Position numbers and translations under genes: made by a program. Of a stretch of 64,000 bases of DNA, positions 8,567-17,341 are shown in pieces (the first letter of the stretch is position 1; every line of letters begins with the position of its first letter). The stretch spans positions 1 to 64,000 of the forward strand of contig NZ_BAGA01000038.1 of the NCBI RefSeq assembly GCF_000308595.1, given 5' to 3'. This DNA comes from Nocardia higoensis NBRC 100133 (GTDB taxonomy: Bacteria > Actinomycetota > Actinomycetes > Mycobacteriales > Mycobacteriaceae). A model generated the notes under the pieces. That model was given only the letters and a program-made list of their open reading frames with translations. It had not been told where the DNA came from and did no database searches.

Positions 8567-8614
8567 GACGCGGAACTGGCCCCTGATGCTGACGCGGAAC
8601 TGGCCCCTGATGCT
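8567..8614. repeat. 24-bp perfect tandem duplication
   Basis: The unit GACGCGGAACTGGCCCCTGA plus TGCT is present at 8567-8590 and again, base for base, at 8591-8614. It lies in the intergenic space between two convergent genes and is probably a replication-slippage product with no effect on either frame. Confidence 0.9.
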
Positions 8615-8626
8615 GCGGACGCCGGC

Positions 8627-9265
8627 TCAGCGCAGGTATTCGACCGACGCGCCGTCGACGACGACGACTTCGTCGTCGTTCAGCGCCCAGTGCGGAACTC
8701 CACCCGAGCGGTACTCCGCCGCCAGACGGGCGCTCGATCCGTCCGGATCGGTCGGCGAATCCACGTGCGGCACGATGCGCCGGTCGACCAGGCCGAGCCC
8801 GTCCCACCGCGCCTCGACGCCACAGGTGGGCGCCACCTCGTCCGGATCGTCCATCGACTCGATGCCGTGCAGATCGGGAGTCAGCAGGCAGGCCCCGGCG
8901 CTGTAGCCGGCGTAGACCAGAGCGTCCTCGGCCAACAGCGCGGGCAGCACCCGATCCGCGCCGCTGCGGGCGAACTGCGCACGCAGCACGAAGGTGTTGC
9001 CACCACGCACCCACACCATCGGGAATCCGCGCAGCGCCGCGTCCAACTCCTCGGGCTTGCCCACGTAATCGCGCAGGTCGAGCACTTCCGGGGAGTAGCC
9101 GTGGCGGCGCAGCGGGACCAGGTCGCTGGTGACCGCCGACTGCCAGGCGGCGGGCCAGGCATCGCAGGCGTTCGGGATCACCGCCACCCGGCCGGGCTCG
9201 TCGGCCAGCCGGGCGAGCCGGTCGGCATGCCTGCCGAATCGATAGGAAGCCAGGAACAAGCGCAC
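8627..9265 (-). CDS. Peptidase S51-like (type 1 glutamine amidotransferase fold) protein
   Basis: 212 aa from GTG 9265 (RLFLASYRFGRHADRLARL), 11 bases after the stop of the upstream gene and so probably co-transcribed. The family nucleophile elbow is YAGYSAGACLLTPDLHG, where the Ser of GYSAGA is the expected catalytic residue. VWVRGGNTFVLRAQF is the conserved GG-N-T-F segment, and VVPHVDSP-like sequence (IVPHVDSPTDPDGSS) supplies the His of the dyad. The family includes dipeptidase E, which cleaves Asp-X dipeptides, and cyanophycinase. Length fits the dipeptidase E side. No signal peptide, so it is cytosolic. Confidence 0.85.
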   Translation of the reverse strand: MRLFLASYRFGRHADRLARLADEPGRVAVIPNACDAWPAAWQSAVTSDLVPLRRHGYSPEVLDLRDYVGKPEELDAALRGFPMVWVRGGNTFVLRAQFARSGADRVLPALLAEDALVYAGYSAGACLLTPDLHGIESMDDPDEVAPTCGVEARWDGLGLVDRRIVPHVDSPTDPDGSSARLAAEYRSGGVPHWALNDDEVVVVDGASVEYLR

Positions 9266-9276
9266 GGCGGCGGCGA

Positions 9277-10140
9277 TCAGATCGTGAAGGCCAGATTGCG
9301 GACCAGCTGCAGCCCGAGTTTCTCCTCGCCCGCGAAATCGATCTCGCCGAGGTGGTCCTCGAGCGGCGTGCGGCCGCCACCCAGGCGGACGAAAAGCCCG
9401 GAGTCCAGGGTGATTTCGACGGTGGGCGGCTCGGCGAAGCTGTCCACGTAACCGGCCCGCTCGGCGACTTCGATGCGCTGGGTGCGCGCGAGTTCGCCGG
9501 TGAGCACGAACTCCACCCGGGAACCGGCCGGGGCCTTGCCGAGCTTGGCCACCACGCGGGGGATCGAGCCCGCGAACTCGGTGAAGGCCCGCTCGCCGCG
9601 CGCACCGCCCTCGGCGACCTTCAGGCCCAGCGAGTCGGCGATATCGAGTTCGTGGAACCAACAGTCGAACAGGCGCACCCGCATGAACCGGCCGTAGGGG
9701 ACCTGGCCGATGGGGGAGAAGGTCGGGGCGGCCCATTCCTCGTCGGTCATCGCGGCCAGCGCGGCGCGGCGGCGGTCGGTGACATCGCGGTAGAGCGCGA
9801 GCAGCCGGGCGCCGGGCAGCGAGCGCAGCCGGTCGATCCAGATCTCGTTGAGCACGGCGGTCTCGTTGCGCACGTGCGGCAGTTCGCGCACATCGGTCTT
9901 GGGGCGCTCGGGATCGTGCGCGGGCGGTTTCTCACCCAGCAGCCAGGACTCGGTGCCGACCACATGGGCGACGATGTCGAAAACCGTCCAGCCGGGCAGG
10001 ATCGACGGTGTCCGCCAACCGTTCTCGTCCAGGCCGGCGACCAGCTCGTCGATGGCCTGCCATTGCTCGGACAGCAGGGCGGTGAGCTCGCCCTTGTCCA
10101 GGGTGGGATCGTCGGCCGGCGAATGCTTGGAGTCGCTCAA
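9277..10140 (-). CDS. Maleylpyruvate isomerase-family mycothiol-dependent enzyme
   Basis: 287 aa from TTG 10140, whose TTGA overlaps the stop of the upstream HIT gene, a typical translational coupling. The N-terminal DinB-like four-helix domain contains EQWQAIDELVAGLDENGWRT, PGWTVFDIVAHVVGTESWLL (conserved W and H, the metal region) and RLFDCWFHELDIADSLGL (the second H-E-D-x-R-like metal block). The C-terminal part is the smaller SCP-like domain of the family. Relatives use mycothiol, the actinomycete thiol, to isomerise or conjugate substrates; the substrate here is unknown. It forms a cluster with the HIT gene upstream and the S51-like gene downstream. Confidence 0.85.
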   Translation of the reverse strand: MSDSKHSPADDPTLDKGELTALLSEQWQAIDELVAGLDENGWRTPSILPGWTVFDIVAHVVGTESWLLGEKPPAHDPERPKTDVRELPHVRNETAVLNEIWIDRLRSLPGARLLALYRDVTDRRRAALAAMTDEEWAAPTFSPIGQVPYGRFMRVRLFDCWFHELDIADSLGLKVAEGGARGERAFTEFAGSIPRVVAKLGKAPAGSRVEFVLTGELARTQRIEVAERAGYVDSFAEPPTVEITLDSGLFVRLGGGRTPLEDHLGEIDFAGEEKLGLQLVRNLAFTI

Positions 10141-10577
10141 CGCTGGGTTCCTTCCTCGAGTGCTGCCAGGCCCGCCCGGATCGCGGCGGCGGTGGATTCG
10201 GGATCGTGCGGCCTGCGCAACAACAGTCCTTTGACGAGGCCGAGTTTGTCGCCCTTGTGGCGGGGGATCACGTGCAGGTGGACGTGACCGACGGTCTGGA
10301 AGGCCGCGCGCCCGTCGTTGACCACCAGATGCGCGCCGTCCGAGGCCAGCCCGCCGTGGCGCACGGCCAGGGCCAGGCGGTGCCCCGCGCGGAACATGGT
10401 CGCGCCCAGATCCGGGTCCAGATCGGGCAGTTCGGTGGCGTGCCGCTTGGGGACCACCAGGGTGTGCCCGCGCGTGATGGGCCGGATGTCGAGAAAGGCG
10501 CACAAGGTCTCGTCCTCGTAGACCTTGGTGGCAGGCGCGGTCCCGGCCACGATGCCGCAGAAAACGCAGTCGTTCAC
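10137..10577 (-). CDS. HIT-family nucleotide-binding hydrolase
   Basis: 146 aa from GTG 10577 (NDCVFCGIVAGTAPATKVYE). The CxxC near the N-terminus, IRPITRGHTLVVPKRHATEL and the diagnostic histidine triad VGHVHLHVIPRHKGDKLG (HxHxHx) are present. HIT proteins hydrolyse or transfer nucleotidyl groups from dinucleoside polyphosphates or AMP-conjugates. The gene heads a minus-strand cluster and overlaps the mycothiol-dependent enzyme by 4 bases. It is divergent from the transhydrogenase operon, with 226 bases between the starts. Confidence 0.9.
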   Translation of the reverse strand: MNDCVFCGIVAGTAPATKVYEDETLCAFLDIRPITRGHTLVVPKRHATELPDLDPDLGATMFRAGHRLALAVRHGGLASDGAHLVVNDGRAAFQTVGHVHLHVIPRHKGDKLGLVKGLLLRRPHDPESTAAAIRAGLAALEEGTQR

Positions 10578-10730
10578 ACTGGCGACCCTACGGTGTGCGG
10601 GCCCTGCGGGACAGTCCGCCGCAGGTACGGGCGTCGAAGACCATACTGCAGGACGAGCTTCGAGCCCCGGTGTGACGGGCATCTCAGCTAGGCTCACCGT
10701 CGGCCGGGTATGGTTGCGAAAATCTCAGGC

Positions 10731-10752
10731 GAAGTTACTTGCGGGTAACTTC
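10731..10752. promoter_or_regulatory. Perfect 22-bp inverted repeat upstream of pntAA
   Basis: Arms GAAGTTAC (10731-10738) and GTAACTTC (10745-10752) are exact reverse complements around TTGCGG. The site is 51 bases upstream of the pntAA start, in the right place for an operator overlapping or following a promoter. The size and symmetry suit a dimeric regulator of the TetR type. No regulator gene is adjacent. Confidence 0.7.
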
Positions 10753-10803
10753 GGCCGGAGGTCACTCGGTGGTTCCGGCCACCACGAGCAGGAAGTCTGA
10801 CAA

Positions 10804-11922
10804 GTGGAGACAACGCAAAACGTGGGCGATTCGTCCCCGCGCGGAGCGCGTGTCGGAGTCGTTCGCGAGACCAACGCGGGCGAACGACGTGTCGCATTGG
10901 TACCCAAGATCATTCCGTCCCTGGTCAAGCAGGGCGTGGAGGTGGTCGTGGAGGCCGGCGCCGGACACGGAGCGCTCATTCCGGACGAAGCTTTCGTCGC
11001 CGCAGGCGCGGTCATCGGTGATCCGTGGTCGGCCGACGTCGTGGTGAAGGTCGCGCCGCCGGGCGACGCCGAAGTGGCGAAGCTGTCGAAGGGCCAGACC
11101 CTCATCGGCTTCCTCGCCCCGCGCAACGCCGAGAACCAGATCGAGGCGCTGAAAAGCGCGGGCGTGCAGGCATTCGCCGTGGAGGCGATCCCGCGCATCT
11201 CGCGCGCACAGGTCATGGACGCGCTGTCCTCGCAGGCGAACGTGGCCGGCTACAAGGCCGTGCTGCTGGCCGCCTCGGAATCGACGCGCTTCTTCCCCAT
11301 GCTCACCACCGCCGCGGGCACCGTGAAGCCGGCCACCGTGCTGGTGCTCGGCGTCGGTGTCGCGGGCCTGCAGGCGCTGGCCACGGCCAAGCGGCTCGGT
11401 GGCCGCACCACGGGGTACGACGTGCGTCCCGAGGTCGCCGACCAGGTTCGCTCGGTCGGCGCCCAGTGGCTCGATCTCGGCATCGACGCCGCCGGTGAGG
11501 GCGGCTACGCCCGCGAACTCACCGAGGACGAGAAGGCCCAGCAGCAGAAAGCGCTCGAAGACGCCATCAAGGGCTTCGACGTGGTCATCACCACCGCGCT
11601 GGTACCGGGCAGGCCCGCGCCGCGCCTGGTCACCGCCGCCGCCGTCGAGGGCATGAAGCCCGGCAGCGTCATCGTCGACCTGGCCGGTGAGACCGGCGGC
11701 AACTGCGAGCTCACCGAGCCGGGACAGACGGTCGTCAAGCACGACGTCACCATCGCCTCGCCGCTGAACCTGCCCGCCACCATGCCCGAGCACGCCAGCG
11801 AGCTGTACTCCAAGAACATCGCGGCGCTGCTGGAACTGATGCTGGTCGACGGCAAGCTCGCGCCCGACTTCAGCGACCAGGTGCTCGCGGATTCCTGTGT
11901 CACACGTGAGGTGGACGCCTGA
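10804..11922 (+). CDS. pntAA: NAD(P) transhydrogenase subunit alpha part 1
   Basis: 372 aa from GTG 10804. This is the NAD(H)-binding domain I of proton-translocating transhydrogenase: RVGVVRETNAGERRVALVPK at the N-terminus, then a Rossmann region with ATVLVLGVGVAGLQALATAK and GRTTGYDVRPEVADQVRSVG. It transfers hydride between NADH and NADP+ at the cytosolic face and works with the two membrane subunits that follow. Actinobacteria split the alpha chain into two genes, as seen here. The stop overlaps the pntAB start by one base. A perfect inverted repeat precedes the gene. Confidence 0.95.
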   Translation: METTQNVGDSSPRGARVGVVRETNAGERRVALVPKIIPSLVKQGVEVVVEAGAGHGALIPDEAFVAAGAVIGDPWSADVVVKVAPPGDAEVAKLSKGQTLIGFLAPRNAENQIEALKSAGVQAFAVEAIPRISRAQVMDALSSQANVAGYKAVLLAASESTRFFPMLTTAAGTVKPATVLVLGVGVAGLQALATAKRLGGRTTGYDVRPEVADQVRSVGAQWLDLGIDAAGEGGYARELTEDEKAQQQKALEDAIKGFDVVITTALVPGRPAPRLVTAAAVEGMKPGSVIVDLAGETGGNCELTEPGQTVVKHDVTIASPLNLPATMPEHASELYSKNIAALLELMLVDGKLAPDFSDQVLADSCVTREVDA

Positions 11923-12236
11923 TGTATACCGAACTGCTGGCCAATATCGCGATCCTGGTGCTGTCCGGGTTCGTCGGTTTCGCCGTCATCTCGAAGGTGC
12001 CCAACACCCTGCACACCCCGCTGATGTCGGGCACCAATGCCATCCACGGCATCGTCGTGCTCGGCGCGCTGGTGACGCTGGGCAAGATGGAGGATCCGTC
12101 CATCGGCATCCAGATCATCCTGTTCGTCGCCCTGGTCTTCGGCACCCTGAACGTGGTCGGCGGCTTCGTGGTCACCGACCGCATGCTCGGCATGTTCAAG
12201 GGCAAGAAGCCGGTCGAGCAGAAGGCAGGCGAGTAA
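11922..12236 (+). CDS. pntAB: NAD(P) transhydrogenase subunit alpha part 2
   Basis: 104 aa, the membrane part of the split alpha subunit. Three hydrophobic helices are visible: LLANIAILVLSGFVGFAVIS, GIVVLGALVTL and IQIILFVALVFGTLNVVGGF. The conserved loop SKVPNTLHTPLMSGTNAIHG between helices 1 and 2 is diagnostic for the transhydrogenase domain II segment. The C-terminus is a short basic tail. The ATG at 11922 shares its A with the pntAA stop; pntB starts 3 bases after its own stop, so all three are one operon. Confidence 0.95.
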   Translation: MYTELLANIAILVLSGFVGFAVISKVPNTLHTPLMSGTNAIHGIVVLGALVTLGKMEDPSIGIQIILFVALVFGTLNVVGGFVVTDRMLGMFKGKKPVEQKAGE

Positions 12237-12239
12237 GCC

Positions 12240-13661
<1,422 letters not shown>

Positions 13662-13680
13662 GGCAACGGGTTCGCCCGCG

Positions 13681-13717
13681 ACCCCGGTCCTCCCGTTCGG
13701 CGGGACGGCCGGGGTTT
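13681..13717 (+). terminator. Terminator of the pnt operon
   Basis: ACCCCGG (13681-13687) pairs with CCGGGGT (13709-13715), with an inner CCCG/CGGG stem and a TTCG tetraloop, and a TTT follows. It lies in the 69-base gap between two convergent genes and may serve both. Confidence 0.65.
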
Positions 13718-13730
13718 CGCGTCTGCGGGC

Positions 13731-14006
13731 TCAGCCGCCGAGGGCGCGCTTGCGTTCTTCGACGGCGTCGACGGCCTCGGACAGACTCACACCCCGATGG
13801 ATCGCGCGGTAGGCCTTGACCGCCTCGATCTTCTTGCCCATCAGCAGCAGCGAGTCGACTTCGCCCATCTCCTGTGTGCGGAGCAGCGGGCGGACATCGG
13901 GGCTCGTCGGCTCGATGCCGAGGTGTTCGATGATCAGATCCAGTTTGCGCTCGACGCGGGCCAGCCTGCGCTCGAGTTTGCCGTTGCCGAACATATCGGC
14001 GACCAT
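13731..14006 (-). CDS. Small protein with an L7/L12 C-terminal-like domain
   Basis: 91 aa. The first half (GNGKLERRLARVERKLDLII) is a coiled-coil-like helix. The second half, MGKKIEAVKAYRAIHRGVSL followed by SEAVDAVEERKRALGG, resembles the C-terminal domain of ribosomal protein L7/L12, where KKIxVIKxxRxxTGLGLKEAKxxV recruits translation factors. Here that half is attached to a non-ribosomal helix. Such stand-alone small proteins are found in actinobacteria, but their function is not known to me. It sits 27 bases upstream of no other gene on its strand and is convergent with the pnt operon. Confidence 0.65.
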   Translation of the reverse strand: MVADMFGNGKLERRLARVERKLDLIIEHLGIEPTSPDVRPLLRTQEMGEVDSLLLMGKKIEAVKAYRAIHRGVSLSEAVDAVEERKRALGG

Positions 14007-14033
14007 ACCGACGCGCCGGATCTCGTGCCGGGA

Positions 14034-15374
14034 CTACGCGCAGGCGGTTCGCCGCGGGGCCACCACCCCGGCCGACAGCGCACAGACCACCACCGCCACC
14101 AGCGGCACCACCAGCGCGACGGTCAGCGGGACGAATTCGGTCAGCCCGCCGATCAGCGCGGGTCCGGCGAGCAGCCCGACGTAGCCGAGCGCGAACACCC
14201 GCGACATGTCCGTCGCCGCCGTCGCCGAACCCAGATTCCCGGCGGCGGTGAAGATCTGCGGGATGCTGCCGGACAGCCCGAGGCCGCACAGCGCCCAGCC
14301 GGTCAGGGTCGACGGCGTCCACGTCGAGACCATGATCGTGGTCAGGCCCAGGGCTGCCAGCAGCATGCCGTAGCGGACCACCGCGACCGGCCCGAACGCG
14401 CCGCTCACCCGATCGGCGATCAGCCGCCCGCCGGTCATGGTGACCGAGAAGGCGGCGAAGGCCAGTGCGGCGGTGGCGTCGTCGACATCGAGGCGTTCGC
14501 GCATCTGCAGGGTGCTCCAGTCGGCGGCGACGCCCTCGGTGAGCAGTACCGCGAAGGCGATCACGGCCAGCGCCAGCACTTTTCGGCCGTGCTGCGCGCG
14601 CGTTCGCTGCGCGCCGGGAGCATCGGCGGGCGGCACCCGGTGCGGTCCCGGCAGCGCACCTTCGCCCACGGACGTGACCGAATCCGGTGGCGACCAGACG
14701 TCCGCGGTCGCGGGTGTCGCAGGATGCTGAGCCGGGGCTGTAGAGCCGGCGGGGGACGAGGCCGCTGCGGATATCGCCGCGCCGTCCGAGTCGGTGAGCA
14801 GTCGCGGCACGCACAGCGCCACGAACGCCAGACCGGCGACGCAGGCCAGCGTGAGAGTCATCGGCGGATCGAGGCCCGCCCGCAGAGCCGCCGCGCCCAG
14901 CAGCGACCCGAGCAGCCCGCCGCCGGAGAACAGCGCATGGAAAGCCGACATGATCGGCCGGCGATATGCGCGCTCGACCTGCACCGCCTGCGCGTTCATC
15001 GACACGTCCAGCGCGCCGTTGCCGAAACCGAAGCAGGCCAGCGCGATTCCCAGCTGAACCGGGCCCGTCGCCAGGCCGGGGCCGATCACGGCGAGCGAGG
15101 CGATCGAGGCCGCCCCGGCCACCAGCGCGCGGCTGCCGAACCGGTCGGCCAGCGGTCCGGCCAGCCGCATGCCGACGATGCCCGCGCCCGCCATGAGCAG
15201 GATGAACATGCCGAGCGCGGAATTCGAGACGCCGGTGCGATCGGTGACGGCGGGAATGTGCACCACCCACATGGCCAGCAGGAAGCCGTTCACGCCGAAG
15301 ACGGTGAACACGGCCGCACGCGCGAGCCGCAGCCCGGCGCCCGGGCGCGCTGTGTCCTGGAAGCCTCCCCGCAT
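14034..15374 (-). CDS. MFS transporter
   Basis: 446 aa from ATG 15374 (a GTG one codon upstream is also possible). About 12 hydrophobic segments occur in two halves, separated by a low-complexity Ala/Ser/Pro/Thr-rich loop at roughly residues 195-255. Features of the major facilitator superfamily are visible: the loop 2-3 motif AGPLADRFGSRALVAG and its second-half counterpart GGRLIADRVSGAFGPV. ACFGFGNGALDVSMNAQAVQ resembles the fucose/sugar-porter-like branch of the family. The substrate is unknown. It is divergent from the thioesterase gene, with 65 bases between the starts. Confidence 0.85.
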   Translation of the reverse strand: MRGGFQDTARPGAGLRLARAAVFTVFGVNGFLLAMWVVHIPAVTDRTGVSNSALGMFILLMAGAGIVGMRLAGPLADRFGSRALVAGAASIASLAVIGPGLATGPVQLGIALACFGFGNGALDVSMNAQAVQVERAYRRPIMSAFHALFSGGGLLGSLLGAAALRAGLDPPMTLTLACVAGLAFVALCVPRLLTDSDGAAISAAASSPAGSTAPAQHPATPATADVWSPPDSVTSVGEGALPGPHRVPPADAPGAQRTRAQHGRKVLALAVIAFAVLLTEGVAADWSTLQMRERLDVDDATAALAFAAFSVTMTGGRLIADRVSGAFGPVAVVRYGMLLAALGLTTIMVSTWTPSTLTGWALCGLGLSGSIPQIFTAAGNLGSATAATDMSRVFALGYVGLLAGPALIGGLTEFVPLTVALVVPLVAVVVCALSAGVVAPRRTACA

Positions 15375-15439
15375 CACTTCGACGGTACCGAGGGCGAGGC
15401 CGTCGGTCGACGGTTACGCGCTCGGCTATCGTCGGCCGG

Positions 15440-15862
15440 GTGACACAGCCGTATCCCGTGCTCTGGCCGATGCCGACCCGCTGGGCGGACAACGACCACT
15501 ACGGACACGTGAACAACGTGACCTACTACTCGTACTTCGACACCGCGGTCAACGGGTGGCTGATGCAGGCCACCGGCACCGACATCCGGGAACTGCCCGC
15601 GCTCGGCGTGGTCGCGCAGACCTCCTGCCAGTTCACCGGCTCGGTGAGCTTCCCCGACCAGCTGCGGGTCGGCCTGCGGGTCTCGCGGCTGGGACGCTCC
15701 AGCATCACCTACGACCTGGCGATCTTCAAGGAGGCCGGCGAGGAGCTGGAGTTGTCGGCCACCGGCACCTTCGTGCACGTCTACGTCGACGCCGAAACCC
15801 GGCGGCCGATCGAGATCCCCGAGGTGATCCGGGCCGCGGCGGCCGAGATCGCTACCGAGTGA
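15440..15862 (+). CDS. Acyl-CoA thioesterase, 4-hydroxybenzoyl-CoA/YbgC type
   Basis: 140 aa from GTG 15440, the size of a single hot-dog domain. The N-terminal motif PTRWADNDHYGHVNNVTYYS holds the family's catalytic Asp (DxD/NxxGHVNN) and leads into the long hot-dog helix YFDTAVNGWLM. The strand pattern LRVGLRVSRLGRSSITYDLA and ATGTFVHVYVDAETRRPIEI completes the fold. It hydrolyses acyl-CoA thioesters in the cytosol; chain specificity cannot be inferred. It is convergent with the SDR gene, and the two coding regions overlap by 11 bases at their 3' ends. Confidence 0.88.
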   Translation: MTQPYPVLWPMPTRWADNDHYGHVNNVTYYSYFDTAVNGWLMQATGTDIRELPALGVVAQTSCQFTGSVSFPDQLRVGLRVSRLGRSSITYDLAIFKEAGEELELSATGTFVHVYVDAETRRPIEIPEVIRAAAAEIATE

Positions 15863-16667
15863 CCTCGCCGAGCAGCGCGGACTGGAATCGCCGCATCCCG
15901 GCGAGCCAACGGTCGTAGTCCGCGCCCTTGCGCCGGTACATCTCCAGCACTTCCGGGTGCGGCAGGATGAGGAACTGCTCGGCCTCGACGCCCGCCACGA
16001 TCACCTCCGCGACCTCCTCGGTGCCGAGTACGGCCCCCGCGCTGGTGACCGCCTTGATCGCCAGCGCGGAGGCCTCCTCGTCGCCGGGCACCAGATCGCC
16101 CTGCAGCAGCCTGGTGTCCACACCCATCGGGCACACGCAGCTCACCCGAACGCCCTGATCGCCGTAGGTCACCGACAGCCACTCGGCGAACCCGACGGCG
16201 GCGTGCTTGGTCACCGAATACGGCGCCGAGCCGAGCTGGGTGAGCAGTCCCGCGGCCGAGGCGGTGGAGACGAAATAACCGCCGCCGCGCTCCACCCAGC
16301 CTGGCACCAGCAGCCGTGCGGCCCGCACATGAGCGAGCACATTGACCTCCAGCGCGGCCGACCACTGCTCGTCGGTGCTGTCCAAGCCGGGGCCGCCGCC
16401 GATGCCCGCATTGGCGAAATACATGTCCACCGGCCCGAATTCGGTGCTCGCCCGTTCGATGAGCGCGCGGATCAGCCGCTCGTCGGCCACATCGCCGGCC
16501 AGTGCGATCGCGTTCGGCCCGATCGACTCGGCGACGTGCACCACCGCGGCTCCGTCGAGATCGGCGACGACGACCTTCGCCCCACCGGCGGCGAGCCGGT
16601 GCGCCAGCGCCGCTCCGATTCCGCCGCCCGCGCCCGTCACGATGGCCACCTTGCCCGCAATATCCAT
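15852..16667 (-). CDS. Short-chain dehydrogenase/reductase
   Basis: 271 aa, a classical SDR. The nucleotide-binding motif VAIVTGAGGGIGAALAHRLA (TGxxxGIG) is at the N-terminus, D at the end of strand 2 (VVVADLDG) suggests NAD(H) preference, and NAG appears in FANAGIGGG. The catalytic set is Ser in STASAAGLL with Tyr-x-x-x-Lys in PYSVTKHAAV. The C-terminal tail (YRRKGADYDRWLAGMRRFQS) is typical of a large actinobacterial subgroup. The substrate is unknown. It is transcribed away from the Lrp gene's terminus on the same strand, 24 bases downstream, so co-transcription is possible. Confidence 0.88.
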   Translation of the reverse strand: MDIAGKVAIVTGAGGGIGAALAHRLAAGGAKVVVADLDGAAVVHVAESIGPNAIALAGDVADERLIRALIERASTEFGPVDMYFANAGIGGGPGLDSTDEQWSAALEVNVLAHVRAARLLVPGWVERGGGYFVSTASAAGLLTQLGSAPYSVTKHAAVGFAEWLSVTYGDQGVRVSCVCPMGVDTRLLQGDLVPGDEEASALAIKAVTSAGAVLGTEEVAEVIVAGVEAEQFLILPHPEVLEMYRRKGADYDRWLAGMRRFQSALLGEVTR

Positions 16668-16691
16668 TACCGCAGGGTAGCGGCGCGGCGG

Positions 16692-17186
16692 TCAGCTCGT
16701 CCCGCCGAGGCGTTCCAGCAGCGGTGCGGTGCGCGGGCCGACCAGTTCGCGCATCACCAGCGCCATATCGGTGCGTTCCACGCCGGGGATCTGCAGGATC
16801 TCCTCGGCGAGCCGGTAGAGGTCCTCGGCGTCACGCGCCACGATCCGCACCGTCAGATCGATGCGCCCGGTCATGCCACAGACCTCGGTGACCTCGGGGA
16901 TCTCGGCCAGCGCGGCCACGATCGGCTCCAGGCGATGCTGATCGAGCACCACGGAGACGAAGGCCGCCAGCGGATAGCCCAGTGTGCGCGGCCGCACGCG
17001 GCGTTCGATGCCGGCGAGCACGCCATTGGCCTCCCAGCGCGCCAGCCGGGCCTGCACGGTGTTGCGGGACAGGCCGAGCCGGGTGGCCAACTCGACGCCG
17101 GTGGCGCGCGGGTTCTCGATCAGTGCCAGCAGCATGCGGGCATCGGTCGCGTCGATGGTCGCCTCGACCTCGTCCGGACTGGTCAT
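16692..17186 (-). CDS. Lrp/AsnC-family transcriptional regulator
   Basis: 164 aa. The N-terminal helix-turn-helix includes IDATDARMLLALIENPRATG and ATRLGLSRNTVQARLARWEA. The C-terminal RAM (ACT-like) ligand domain includes VLDQHRLEPIVAALAEIPEV and MTGRIDLTVRIVARDAEDLY. It is divergent from the 2-oxoacid dehydrogenase operon, an arrangement known for Lrp-type activators of branched-chain keto acid dehydrogenase (BkdR). The shared 155-base intergenic region carries a perfect palindrome. A branched-chain amino acid or keto acid is the likely ligand by inference. Confidence 0.9.
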   Translation of the reverse strand: MTSPDEVEATIDATDARMLLALIENPRATGVELATRLGLSRNTVQARLARWEANGVLAGIERRVRPRTLGYPLAAFVSVVLDQHRLEPIVAALAEIPEVTEVCGMTGRIDLTVRIVARDAEDLYRLAEEILQIPGVERTDMALVMRELVGPRTAPLLERLGGTS

Positions 17187-17220
17187 GCGACGCAGTATGA
17201 CACCGTTCGGTCGGTGTTAA

Positions 17221-17260
17221 TTGCGCATTGTGCACAATCTCGTATCGCTCACTTGCGCAT
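17221..17260. promoter_or_regulatory. Putative Lrp/BkdR operator region
   Basis: The 12-bp perfect palindrome ATTGTGCACAAT lies at 17227-17238. TTGCGCAT occurs at 17221-17228 and again at 17253-17260, 32 bases (about three helical turns) apart. The cluster is 34 bases from the Lrp start and about 80 from the E1alpha start, consistent with cooperative Lrp-type binding. Confidence 0.6.
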
Positions 17261-17341
17261 CCCGCCAAAAGGTGGATGCTGTGAGGTAAACCACAACTGT
17301 GTGGCAGGCCCACAAGGCCGTGAGCGCAGGAGGCGATACCC

